Assembly: GCA_014523625.1 (NCBI GenBank)
Contig: JAATVP010000142.1
Coordinates: forward strand, 1-15,531
DNA from: Nitrososphaerales archaeon TH5896
GTDB taxonomy: Archaea > Thermoproteota > Nitrososphaeria > Nitrososphaerales > Nitrososphaeraceae
Direction: 5' to 3'
DNA: 15,531 nucleotides
The notes under the pieces were generated by a model. That model was given only the letters and a program-made list of their open reading frames with translations, had not been told where the DNA came from and did no database searches. The position numbers and the translations under genes are program-made. This document shows, in pieces, positions 6,210 to 13,256 of this stretch (its first letter is position 1; each line of letters opens with the position of its first letter).

Positions 6210-6821
6210 TTGCTATCATTACCCACGACTAGTAACACGTTGAAATTAGTCCTAGAGCTGGGAATGGGCGATGGTAGGCTTTTGTTTAAATTATCAAATG
6301 ATGAACAAAGCGCCCCTACACTGTTCATTGGCATAGAGAATAATGGTGCCCTTTACAGTGAAGCCACGGGCCGCATCAACGCTGATAATGTAGTGCTCAT
6401 AAACGATAGTTTCGAGAATAGAATTAGGGATTTCGAAAATGAGACAATCGATAATGTAATCATGATACTTCCAGATCCTGAATATGTTGATCGTAATTAC
6501 CATGATGATTGGATCTCTTTGTACGAGAATATCTTTCTCAAATTAAAGAAATTGGGTACGCTTGAAATAGTTACTGAAATTATTGATGATTTGCTTCAAC
6601 CAGTTTCAAACGCTGCATATTATACTTGGGCCAAATGGCTTCTGGAGGCTTTCGTTAAGATGGGTTTTGGAGTGAAAGAGATTCTAACCGAAGCCCCTGA
6701 TAATTATACCTCGACCTGCCTGGATAGATTCAGGCAGGACCCAAAACGTATCAGACTTCTGACGCTCAGGCTGTTCAAACCTTTAGCTGAGCTAGAAAGC
6801 AAATCTCCTAAGAGGACCTGA
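6210..6821 (+). CDS. TrmB-like class I SAM-dependent methyltransferase
   Basis: The 203-residue protein has SAM-binding motif I LVLELGMGDGRLL (14-25), an acidic ribose-binding position in FIGIENN (39-45), and motif IV ILPDPEY (86-92). A helix/strand LKKLGTLEIVTEIIDDL follows in the usual position. The LPDP block and overall order resemble TrmB (tRNA guanine-N7 methyltransferase), but the basic residues that follow PDP in TrmB (PWPKKRHHKRR-type) are replaced by acidic and neutral ones (YVDRNYHDDW). A tRNA substrate is therefore uncertain. The start is taken as TTG at 6210 because the first in-frame ATG lies inside motif I; TTG at 6240 is an alternative. It begins 12 nt after the SufT-PqqD gene and is presumably in its operon. 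Its last 30 bp overlap the convergent zinc-finger gene. Confidence 0.75.
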   Translation: MLSLPTTSNTLKLVLELGMGDGRLLFKLSNDEQSAPTLFIGIENNGALYSEATGRINADNVVLINDSFENRIRDFENETIDNVIMILPDPEYVDRNYHDDWISLYENIFLKLKKLGTLEIVTEIIDDLLQPVSNAAYYTWAKWLLEAFVKMGFGVKEILTEAPDNYTSTCLDRFRQDPKRIRLLTLRLFKPLAELESKSPKRT

Positions 6822-7190
6822 TTTCATGTGTTTCAACTGCACGTGATATTCGAAACACTTTCTGGAACACAAGATGGAATTGCAGTGTAGCTCTTGGCAT
6901 GGTATAGAGTATTCAGTATTGTGCTCAACATTGCAGTAAGTACAAAAGCACCCAAGTGGTAGTTGATTGGAATAAGCGAGTGGTTCATCGCATGCTCTTT
7001 TCTCCTTGACCCACAATACCTCAGTATTAGTTTTCTCTGCATAGCCTTGTACCCTCTCGAATGCGTCATAGTAGCCACCACATTGAAATTCCCTAATCCA
7101 GACGATCCCACTGGACCCACGAGAATTTCTATTTCTAAATGCAACTAGCCATTTTGTCATGGGGATCAAATCATGATCGTCACTCAACAT
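6792..7190 (-). CDS. Small Cys/His-rich zinc-finger protein
   Basis: The roughly 132-residue protein is of unknown family. The N-terminal 75 residues are a mixed strand/helix domain (IPMTKWLVAFRNR, GIVWIREFQCGGYYDAFERV, EVLWVKEKRACDEP). The C-terminal 45 residues carry a dense metal-binding pattern: CFCTYC, then a 12-residue step to C, then CNSILCSRKCFEYHVQLKH. The spacing is C-x2-C-x11-C-x4-C-x4-C-x3-C-x3-H-x4-H, reminiscent of HIT/MYND-type double zinc fingers, which mediate protein-protein contacts. ATG at 7190 lies about 31 nt after a TATA-like AAAAATTATA on the minus strand and is preferred; GTG at 7202 would add four residues. Its 3' end overlaps the convergent methyltransferase gene by 30 bp. 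Confidence 0.75.
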   Translation of the reverse strand: MLSDDHDLIPMTKWLVAFRNRNSRGSSGIVWIREFQCGGYYDAFERVQGYAEKTNTEVLWVKEKRACDEPLAYSNQLPLGCFCTYCNVEHNTEYSIPCQELHCNSILCSRKCFEYHVQLKHMKSGPLRRFAF

Positions 7191-7214
7191 AATATCAGTC
7201 ACTAACTTGTTATC

Positions 7215-7226
7215 CTATAATTTTTG
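7215..7226 (-). promoter_or_regulatory. TATA-like box for zinc-finger gene
   Basis: On the minus strand AAAAATTATAGG is centred about 31 nt before the ATG at 7190 and only about 19 nt before the alternative GTG at 7202. It supports the ATG and gives this gene a promoter separate from priS. Confidence 0.45.
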
Positions 7227-7301
7227 ATTCTACGATAGATTAATGTATTTCGTATATTTTTCTTGATAACAAAAGGCTCTTGAGGTTTTCCGACTTTCAA
7301 T

Positions 7302-8501
7302 TCAAGGAGTTGAAGCAGGGACAATAAATCGACCTGTACCAGGATCTAAACGTACTGCGTGTGCGAGGCCTTTAGATATTAGGTAAACTCCAAGGAACAT
7401 GGGTACACGAACAAATTCCTCATTTAGATTGAATCTCTCACCCTTAAGCCGCAGTTTCAGCTTTGGGATTGTGACCCTGACTGTTACTTCGCGATTTGAA
7501 AGCTGGCATGACTCGTCAAATGGATCAAATGAATTTAAATCCGTACATAGAATCTTTGTAAGCCCACTCTTGCCATTCAATGTTCCTGGTAACCTGAACA
7601 CTCGATGAACATCAGTAGTAACCTGGGAATCAATCCGGACCCCCATATCTCTAGTAATTTCAGCTACTCTCCTCCTGAATTGTTCTAAGCCCCCTAGATC
7701 CTTGATCAAATTAGATAGCCTCTTTTGCGACGATACAGATATTCCTAGTCTATCCGATATTCTTTTTCGCCAACCATGATCCAATCCTCCTATTGGGAAT
7801 CTTATCCGAAAATCATTCCGGGTATCCTTTGTGACCCCAATCGCATCGGCCAAGATTCCTACTCCCAGTATGTAAGCGGCCAAATCTGCTCGAGCCCGGC
7901 TATCTAAGTCATTGAATGATTCGTCTAGGACATGTACATGAAAACCGTTGTTGCCTGAAAAATATGTACCAATCATTTCCGGCCTTATTCCTATGTCAGA
8001 GGTCAGGAACCTATGCAATTTCAAAACTTCATTTTTTAGTCCACTGACACATCTATCACAGGGAAGCATTGATTCTGCAATATTATTTGATCCGCATTTT
8101 GGACAACTTTCCTGAGAACCAGAGACGTAACTACTGCTACAGGAAAGGCAGCTTGCATAAGAATGAGACCGAATGCATTTCATGTCGAGATCCTTAAGGT
8201 CGATATCAAAAATTAGTTCCGCTCCACGCCACCCTTTTTCGCTTATCGGGAGCGTCGGGAAGTCGTATTGTGCGTTAGAAGCAAATACATCTGAAGGAGT
8301 TTCAAATATCAAAGATGCTACCAATCCCCCCAAACTAGAAAACATAAGGTGCCTCTTCATCACTCCATCGAATCCCATTAGTCCAAACTCGCGGTTCTGT
8401 ATTTTTGATGGTTCCTCTACCATGTTTCCTTGATTGAAATAGAATTCTCTGAATGCTATTTTTAATAAGTGTAAATCTTCGCCCGTCTTGGTAAGGATCA
8501 T
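7302..8501 (-). CDS. priS: DNA primase small (catalytic) subunit PriS
   Basis: The 399-residue archaeo-eukaryotic primase catalytic subunit makes the RNA (or DNA) primers for replication as a heterodimer with PriL. The metal-binding catalytic pair lies in AELIFDIDLKD (Asp99, Asp101), with a third acidic residue at Asp297 in TTDVHRVFRLPGTLNG. The nucleotide-binding SGNNGFHVHV motif spans 182-191. A zinc knuckle is visible as CLSC (118, 121) and CPKC (133, 136), with a further CDRC at 148-151. The size is in the usual range, slightly longer than Sulfolobus/Pyrococcus PriS. The ATG at 8501 is 25 nt after the priL stop, with no TATA box in the gap, so priL-priS is one transcription unit. It is complete, with no disrupted motif. 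Confidence 0.96.
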   Translation of the reverse strand: MILTKTGEDLHLLKIAFREFYFNQGNMVEEPSKIQNREFGLMGFDGVMKRHLMFSSLGGLVASLIFETPSDVFASNAQYDFPTLPISEKGWRGAELIFDIDLKDLDMKCIRSHSYASCLSCSSSYVSGSQESCPKCGSNNIAESMLPCDRCVSGLKNEVLKLHRFLTSDIGIRPEMIGTYFSGNNGFHVHVLDESFNDLDSRARADLAAYILGVGILADAIGVTKDTRNDFRIRFPIGGLDHGWRKRISDRLGISVSSQKRLSNLIKDLGGLEQFRRRVAEITRDMGVRIDSQVTTDVHRVFRLPGTLNGKSGLTKILCTDLNSFDPFDESCQLSNREVTVRVTIPKLKLRLKGERFNLNEEFVRVPMFLGVYLISKGLAHAVRLDPGTGRFIVPASTP

Positions 8502-8526
8502 GATCGTTTCAAAATTTTCAACCCTA

Positions 8527-9567
8527 TCAGACGCTTACTTTCTTTGAATAGGATTTGACTGCTCTTCCGAACTGAACTGGATTTATTAATCCTTCGCATT
8601 GGCTCGTGGCAAAGCATAGTCCATCATTTCGTAACTTTGCACATGAAGGGACCAAGTAGCGAACATGACTCCCCCTTTCTCCTGCCAAATGTTCAACTTG
8701 ATACCTAGATATTCTTTCGTTATAATCTGGGGCATTTTCGAAAAGTGATACAATCTCTTCAATATTTTTTCCTATAGCAAGCATATAAGTGGCGAGCATC
8801 ACCCTTGCAGAATGTGGCAGATTCTCTCCTGCTGCCATTTGGTCCAAAGCGTGGTTTATACATGGAGGGTAAGCCGATGGGGCATGGTCAAGTCTACGAG
8901 GTGCCACAGGAAGTATCGACCTAAGAATATTTGCCTGTTCTCTAATCGTTGTAGGTATGTGAGATGGATTCATCTGTCCTATCCTTTCAAATAAGAGATT
9001 TGCTAACTCTGATCTAATTAGGCGCACGGTTTCGTCAGGATCGAGAAACACTCGGCCGTCGTGCACGAGTCGGTTGATAAGCTTCCATTCTTGTTCGTGA
9101 AACAGATGAGATCTTTTTAGATAATCTGTCACCTTTACTTCAAACATTAATTGATATTTCAGACTTGGGAGTATGTCCATTTTTAACAGCTCTTTAAAAA
9201 CCTTAAATACCAAAAGTTTCTTATTGGCAAGTTCTCCCTGCATTTTTAAGTCATGGACTAGAAATTTTTCGGCTCTTAGCGCTTCACACAGGCAATGCTT
9301 TTTGGTTAGATTGTCGGAATTTATTGCTTTAATGATTAGAATTCCGACAAGAAACGTCAATATCTCGACTTCATGTCTTTCTAGAGAGTAATCTGGCTTG
9401 CCATGTATTATTTCATTTCTTATCCTGTTTGACGCTCTTTCTACTATGTGTCGAAGCTCTGGTAGATTGAGATCATCAAGATTAAAGTAAGTTTGACTCA
9501 TATACTCGGCTGCCTCATTGAGGAAAGGATACCTGGCCAAGTCGGCGTTTCCGAGTCGAATGTTCAT
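8527..9567 (-). CDS. priL: DNA primase large subunit PriL (4Fe-4S)
   Basis: The 346-residue primase regulatory subunit begins with the helical N-terminal region typical of PriL (DLARYPFLNEAAEYM). It then has the RHEVEILTFLVGILII block and a C-terminal iron-sulfur domain. Four cysteines at 236 (PPCINHAL), 309 (PSCAKL), 318 (GLCF) and 324 (SQCEG) have the order and spacing of the PriL-CTD 4Fe-4S ligands, together with SARVMLATYML and RYQVEHLAGERGS. PriL stabilises PriS and helps primer initiation and length control. It is the first gene of the priL-priS unit; a TATA-like box lies about 32 nt upstream of the ATG. It diverges from the glycyl-tRNA synthetase gene across 9568-9921. Confidence 0.95.
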   Translation of the reverse strand: MNIRLGNADLARYPFLNEAAEYMSQTYFNLDDLNLPELRHIVERASNRIRNEIIHGKPDYSLERHEVEILTFLVGILIIKAINSDNLTKKHCLCEALRAEKFLVHDLKMQGELANKKLLVFKVFKELLKMDILPSLKYQLMFEVKVTDYLKRSHLFHEQEWKLINRLVHDGRVFLDPDETVRLIRSELANLLFERIGQMNPSHIPTTIREQANILRSILPVAPRRLDHAPSAYPPCINHALDQMAAGENLPHSARVMLATYMLAIGKNIEEIVSLFENAPDYNERISRYQVEHLAGERGSHVRYLVPSCAKLRNDGLCFATSQCEGLINPVQFGRAVKSYSKKVSV

Positions 9568-9593
9568 AGTTGCTCTCTATTATTGCGTTTTCG

Positions 9594-9604
9594 CTTATAA
9601 AATA
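9594..9604 (-). promoter_or_regulatory. TATA-like box of priL-priS
   Basis: On the minus strand TATTTTATAAG is centred about 32 nt before the priL ATG at 9567. This leaves at most a few nucleotides of leader. Confidence 0.55.
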
Positions 9605-9882
9605 ACAGCGGTCCAATTAATTAGTCGATTATTAAAACATTCCGGATTTGACCTTTCTCCCCATGTAGACGCAGCAAAGAATTAGTTCGTACTTGTTAAC
9701 CCGCCTGCATTATAGGGAATATGTCAATATTCATACAAGAAGCTGCCTAAAATTTAGCATCTCCCTCATGACATATGCATGAAAGTATCTCCTACTCGAA
9801 AAAATAGGTAGGATTGAAATATAGATGGAGACAGGTACCTAATTGTGGAAAACCTCTTTAATAATCCACAATCACCTACCAA
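9605..9882. other. Divergent intergenic region priL / glyS
   Basis: This stretch is the core of the roughly 350 bp region separating the divergent primase and glycyl-tRNA synthetase genes. I see no reading frame of quality in it. It contains nested inverted repeats close to the glyS promoter: ATTGTGGA (9842-9849) with TCCACAAT (9865-9872), an outer GGTAGG (9807-9812) with CCTACC (9875-9880), and the palindrome AGGTACCT at 9833-9840. These could be regulatory sites or a 5' structured RNA; no known riboswitch or T-box-like element is recognisable. Confidence 0.45.
9842..9872. repeat. Inverted repeat upstream of glyS
   Basis: ATTGTGGA and TCCACAAT are exact reverse complements separated by 15 nt. 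The repeat ends 11 bp before the TATA-like element at 9884-9893, a position where a bound protein could affect TBP/TFB recruitment. Confidence 0.45.
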
Positions 9883-9894
9883 CAAATTTAAAAC
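9883..9894 (+). promoter_or_regulatory. TATA-like box for glyS
   Basis: CAAATTTAAAAC is centred about 33 nt before ATG 9922 but only 12 nt before GTG 9901. The distance makes the ATG the more likely start, with a leader of a few nucleotides. Confidence 0.45.
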
Positions 9895-9921
9895 CTAAAT
9901 GTGTTTGTGTCCAGCAATACT

Positions 9922-11391
9922 ATGACTAGTTACGACCAAATTATGAAACTTGCACTTGAACGTGGATTTTACTTTCCTAGTTGCGAGATCTACCCAGACG
10001 CACCAGCAGGGTTCTGGGAGTACGGTCCTGTAGGAGTTAATATGAAGAACAAATTCATAGCGCTATGGCGAAGGGAGCTAATACGGCGAGACGGCATGAT
10101 AGAAATCGATGGGTCACAAATAATGAGCAGGAGCGTTTTCGAAGCCTCTGGGCATTTGCGTAACTTTAGTGATCCACTCGCAGAATGCAAGAAATGTGGT
10201 TCAATATTTAGGGCAGACAGATACCTCTCTGAAAAATTGGGCAAACTTATTCCAGAGGGTACTTCTGAGACAGTACTGAATTTAATGATAAGCGAAAATC
10301 ATCTTCAATGCCAAAATTGCAAAGGAGAATTTAAGCCAGTAACTAGATTCAACATGATGTTCAAGGTCGGTATCGGGTCTTCAAATGACGTAGCGTATTT
10401 GAGACCTGAAACGTGCCAAACAATTTTTGTTGATTTCGCAAGGGTATTCAAGACAATGAGAGGTAGGCTGCCATTAGGGATTGCTCAGATTGGCAAGAGC
10501 TTTAGGAACGAAATCGCACCAAGACAAAGCCTTTTGAGACTCCGGGAATTTTATCAGGCTGAAATTGAAGTTTTTTGCAATCCTGACCGACTAGATGAGA
10601 TGCCCAAATTTGACGAAGTCAGAGATATTACCCTTAATTTGGTTGATGACAAATTTCATCGAGACCTCACTGCCGTTGACTGTTTGAAGCAAGGGTTACT
10701 ACCAAATAAGCTGATTGCTTACTACCTAGCGCTACTAGCAGACTTCTATGGCAAGACAGGAATCGACATGAAAAGAACTAGATTTAGAAGATTAGCTGAT
10801 GACGAGAAGGCATTCTATTCTCATCTTGCATTTGATTTTGAGGTAGAAACCAGCATAGGTTGGTTGGAGCTAGTAGCTTGTAATTACAGGGCCGATTATG
10901 ACTTAAAAGGTCATTCGTCGACTAGTAATCATAACTTTGAGGTTGTCGAGCCGACTGATCAGACTAAGGTATTACCTCACATTTTCGAACTGTCAATGGG
11001 AATTGACAGAAGTCTATACAGTATCCTAGAACACTCCTATCGTGAAGATTTTAGACATGATGATCGGGTCGTCCTGAGGCTGAATCCTTACCTTGCCCCT
11101 ATTTTGTTTGGAGTTCTTCCTCTTATGTCGAAACCCAATATGGTCGAGAAGTCTAGGACAATTCACTCCGTACTAAGGAAAGATTTCGATTCTGTCTATG
11201 ATGAGTCAGGTTCGATCGGTAGACGTTATAGACGACTAGAAGAAATTGGAGTTCCGTTTGCACTTACTATCGACCAGCAGACGCTAGTGGATGATACTGT
11301 AACTGTTAGGTATAGAGACTCGATGGAGCAGGAAAGAATTGGCATAGGTGATCTGAAAAAATTCCTCGACGCAAAGTCTGCCGTAGATTAG
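9922..11391 (+). CDS. glyS: Glycyl-tRNA synthetase (archaeal/eukaryotic dimeric type)
   Basis: The class II aminoacyl-tRNA synthetase attaches glycine to tRNA-Gly. With the ATG start it has 489 residues. The N-terminal block IMKLALERGFYFPSCEIY is family-specific. Motif 1 lies in FWEYGPVGVNMKNKF. A zinc module CKKC (89, 92) and CQNC (130, 133) is inserted after it. Motif 2 contains FRNEIAP (194-200), and motif 3 is PHIFELSMGIDRS (about 352-364). The C-terminal anticodon-binding domain covers about the last 110 residues (PYLAPILFGVLPL to the end). Small departures from the usual sequence are RPETCQTIF for RPETAQGIF, and ELS for EPS in motif 3. I prefer ATG 9922 to GTG 9901 because it fits the promoter spacing and the family N-terminus (MxxYexImkLA). 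The convergent neighbour ends 49 bp away. Confidence 0.96.
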   Translation: MTSYDQIMKLALERGFYFPSCEIYPDAPAGFWEYGPVGVNMKNKFIALWRRELIRRDGMIEIDGSQIMSRSVFEASGHLRNFSDPLAECKKCGSIFRADRYLSEKLGKLIPEGTSETVLNLMISENHLQCQNCKGEFKPVTRFNMMFKVGIGSSNDVAYLRPETCQTIFVDFARVFKTMRGRLPLGIAQIGKSFRNEIAPRQSLLRLREFYQAEIEVFCNPDRLDEMPKFDEVRDITLNLVDDKFHRDLTAVDCLKQGLLPNKLIAYYLALLADFYGKTGIDMKRTRFRRLADDEKAFYSHLAFDFEVETSIGWLELVACNYRADYDLKGHSSTSNHNFEVVEPTDQTKVLPHIFELSMGIDRSLYSILEHSYREDFRHDDRVVLRLNPYLAPILFGVLPLMSKPNMVEKSRTIHSVLRKDFDSVYDESGSIGRRYRRLEEIGVPFALTIDQQTLVDDTVTVRYRDSMEQERIGIGDLKKFLDAKSAVD

Positions 11392-11402
11392 GAAGCTCAC
11401 CT

Positions 11403-11440
11403 GAAAAAAGGAATTCTATTGATGATTCAACGGAATCCTT
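11403..11440 (-). terminator. Hairpin plus oligo-T terminator
   Basis: Read on the minus strand, directly after the stop of the gene at 11441-11734, AAGGATTC can pair with GAATTCCTT (one bulged base) around a loop of about 16 nt. A run of six T follows. The hairpin also lies in the gap after glyS on the plus strand, so it may serve both convergent genes. Confidence 0.5.
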
Positions 11441-11734
11441 CTATTTCCCTCGCTTAGTGTCCTTGCTAATTCTTGTAATCTCGTCTTCCAAAAGTCTTGA
11501 ATATCGCTGATAAGATTCCAGGAGGCATCGGCGGGTATTTGTAAGTTGCATACAGACATTCAAGGCTTCAAGGCAAGATTCCAATGATCTTTCTGAGGCA
11601 AATCTGTTCATCGAAGATTTGAATTGGATGATGAGTTTCTTTTGTTCAGAGCTTTGGTCATTGATAAGATTTGCAAGTTCTTGTACGTCAGGCGAAATAT
11701 CTGGTGTCGCGTCATTACCAAACTTAATCAACAT
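11441..11734 (-). CDS. Hypothetical small helical protein
   Basis: I do not recognise this 97-residue protein. After a short N-terminal strand (MLIKFGNDATPDISPD) it appears to be one or two long amphipathic helices: VQELANLINDQSSEQKKLI, then MNRFASERSLESCLEALNV and LLESYQRYSRLLEDEITRI, with a basic tail KDTKRGK. The heptad-like pattern suggests a coiled coil or helical hairpin. Three cysteines are present but not in a metal-binding arrangement. No clear TATA box lies at 26-28 nt; a purine-rich GAGGTAGG stretch precedes the ATG. It is convergent with glyS and ends in a hairpin/oligo-T terminator, which supports it being a real transcribed unit. Confidence 0.6.
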   Translation of the reverse strand: MLIKFGNDATPDISPDVQELANLINDQSSEQKKLIIQFKSSMNRFASERSLESCLEALNVCMQLTNTRRCLLESYQRYSRLLEDEITRISKDTKRGK

Positions 11735-11898
11735 CCTCTACCTCATGAACCAGAAGCACAGCACAACTTGAAAACAATAGCAATAATTGATTCCCCGAGT
11801 AAGCTATATTAATGTAGAATGAACGTCAAATGCGAATTTGGTTTCAAGTTTTGTGAACTACCATTAAAGTGGCACCTCTTTTGGATATCTTAGGACAA

Positions 11899-11910
11899 TG
11901 TTTATTTACA
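11899..11910 (+). promoter_or_regulatory. TATA-like box for ferredoxin-NADP reductase gene
   Basis: TGTTTATTTACA is centred about 27 nt before ATG 11932. It lies inside the reading frame if GTG 11869 is used as the start, so the promoter argues for the downstream ATG. Another TATA-like element at about 11803-11812 is over 50 nt from either start. Confidence 0.5.
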
Positions 11911-11931
11911 ATACCCAAACTCCAGGAATAC

Positions 11932-12774
11932 ATGGTAGTTGATAACAAAGGAAGAATTTCGTACCTTCGGGTCTTGAAGGAAGATCTGTTGATTTTACGA
12001 ATAACTCCAAATGAAGGTCAAGTACCTGACTTCAAGGCAGGTCAGTTCCTTACTGTTGGGACACATATACCTCGAGAAGGTAAAGTGATCCGCAGGGCAT
12101 ATTCAATAGCTTCACCACCAGAGCAGAAAAGCAATTTTGAACTGCTCATTCGCTGGGTACGAAAGCCAGTCCCCGGAAGGCTCACGACTGAAATCTTCAA
12201 TATAAAGGAAGGAGATGAAATTAGTTGGGTGAAGCCCACTGGTATATTCACAATCAATCAAACGAAGCCAGATGGGACACCTGATCAAAGGAGGATGGTG
12301 CTAATTGGTGGAGGGACGGGGTTGGCCCCATTTATAGCCTATTCACTACATCTAAAGTCCACTAATAGTAAGAGGGAGATCGTGGTCCTTCATGGCGCTA
12401 GTTATGTAGACGAATTGAGTTACAGAGAACTCTTAACCCAACTCGAAGATGAAAGTATCGAGGGTGGTAGAGATAAGTGGAATTTCCGATATAGAGCCAG
12501 TATCAGCCGGCCTCAGGAATGGTTCAATAGAACATGGGGTGGGCAGAAAGGTAGGGTAGAATCATTTTTAAGACCAAAAGCGGGAACGGACAAGTCTCCA
12601 TTGGAGGAATTAGTGGGTGAGAAAATAACTCCCGACAATACATGTTTTTACGTGTGTGGTTGGCAAGGTACCGTTGATGGTGCACTCGATTATCTGGTAC
12701 CTAAGGGTTTTGTTACCGACCGTCAGAAGAGAAAAGATGGCAGTTATGACGTTAAATTCGAGTCATATGGATAG
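11932..12774 (+). CDS. Ferredoxin/flavodoxin-NADP(+) reductase family protein
   Basis: The FAD-dependent oxidoreductase transfers electrons between NADP(H) and ferredoxin. From ATG 11932 it has 280 residues. The FAD domain contains FKAGQFLTVG and the isoalloxazine-binding RRAYSIASPP (RxYS type, about 54-63), then GRLTTEIFNIKEGDEI and KPTGIFTI. The NAD(P) domain starts with MVLIGGGTGLAPFIA (about 122-136), followed by VVLHGASYVDELSYRELL, as in bacterial Fpr-type enzymes. YVCGWQGTVD holds the conserved Cys-Gly near the nicotinamide site. It ends in the short tail KFESYG. A GTG at 11869 would add 21 residues (APLLDILGQCLFT...), but the best TATA box lies inside that extension. In this kind of organism it probably supplies reduced ferredoxin or recycles NADPH. 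Confidence 0.88.
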   Translation: MVVDNKGRISYLRVLKEDLLILRITPNEGQVPDFKAGQFLTVGTHIPREGKVIRRAYSIASPPEQKSNFELLIRWVRKPVPGRLTTEIFNIKEGDEISWVKPTGIFTINQTKPDGTPDQRRMVLIGGGTGLAPFIAYSLHLKSTNSKREIVVLHGASYVDELSYRELLTQLEDESIEGGRDKWNFRYRASISRPQEWFNRTWGGQKGRVESFLRPKAGTDKSPLEELVGEKITPDNTCFYVCGWQGTVDGALDYLVPKGFVTDRQKRKDGSYDVKFESYG

Positions 12775-12792
12775 ACAGATACTTTCACTAAA

Positions 12793-12804
12793 GCCTTTAT
12801 ATCC
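12793..12804 (+). promoter_or_regulatory. TATA-like box for 12826-13164
   Basis: GCCTTTATATCC is centred about 28 nt before the ATG at 12826, the same spacing as in the other leaderless genes here. Confidence 0.6.
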
Positions 12805-12825
12805 GTATATGCTTAGAACAACGAC

Positions 12826-13164
12826 ATGAAATTTGAATTCGAGGAATTCACTTCCGTTGAAGAAGTGTTCATGTACTTGGTATCAGTAGCCCCGTACATG
12901 AAACAGATTTTGCCAGTAAGTTCGTACAAAGGATACATTTTCTCAATAGTTCCTTTAAGTCCTATTTCAGGCGAAGTCTTAATGATGGTTTATACTAAAG
13001 GAAATTTAGATCCTGGAATGTTAGAATTCGATGTCTCAACAAAGAAATACAAGCAAGTAAGTTCTGTTGAACGAGCTGACAAGAATTATTTTGTTATATT
13101 GACTCCGACCAGGGCTACAATAGCAGATGAAGCTATAACTGTACTCGAGTCAAACAAAACCTAG
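12826..13164 (+). CDS. Hypothetical small protein, leaderless
   Basis: I do not recognise this 112-residue protein. It begins MKFEFEEFTSVEEVFMYLV, a strand then a helix, and continues with alternating strands (YKGYIFSIVPLS, GEVLMMVYTKG, LEFDVSTKKYKQV, NYFVILTPTRATI). A final helix ADEAITVLES closes it. The pattern suggests a compact alpha+beta domain. There are no cysteines, metal-binding motifs or membrane spans. The start is well supported by a TATA box 28 nt upstream. Its own promoter and a seven-T run just after the stop make it a single-gene unit. It lies between the reductase and the convergent radical SAM gene, and nothing in the sequence links it functionally to either. Confidence 0.75.
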   Translation: MKFEFEEFTSVEEVFMYLVSVAPYMKQILPVSSYKGYIFSIVPLSPISGEVLMMVYTKGNLDPGMLEFDVSTKKYKQVSSVERADKNYFVILTPTRATIADEAITVLESNKT

Positions 13165-13173
13165 ATTTTTTTG
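13165..13173 (+). terminator. Oligo-T terminator after 12826-13164
   Basis: A run of seven T begins two bases after the TAG stop. Archaeal RNA polymerase terminates at such oligo-T tracts without needing a hairpin. Confidence 0.5.
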
Positions 13174-13256
13174 TCAGCCCTCTCCCGTCCGTCTAGTCCA
13201 CAAGAAACAGGTCTTTCTTAAAGTACGAGGCTAATTATTTCTGATACTACAGATTG

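Noticed and set aside
9899..9925. ATG at 9899 just before the glyS reading frame
   Set aside because: It opens a different frame that ends after eight codons and has no relation to the synthetase.
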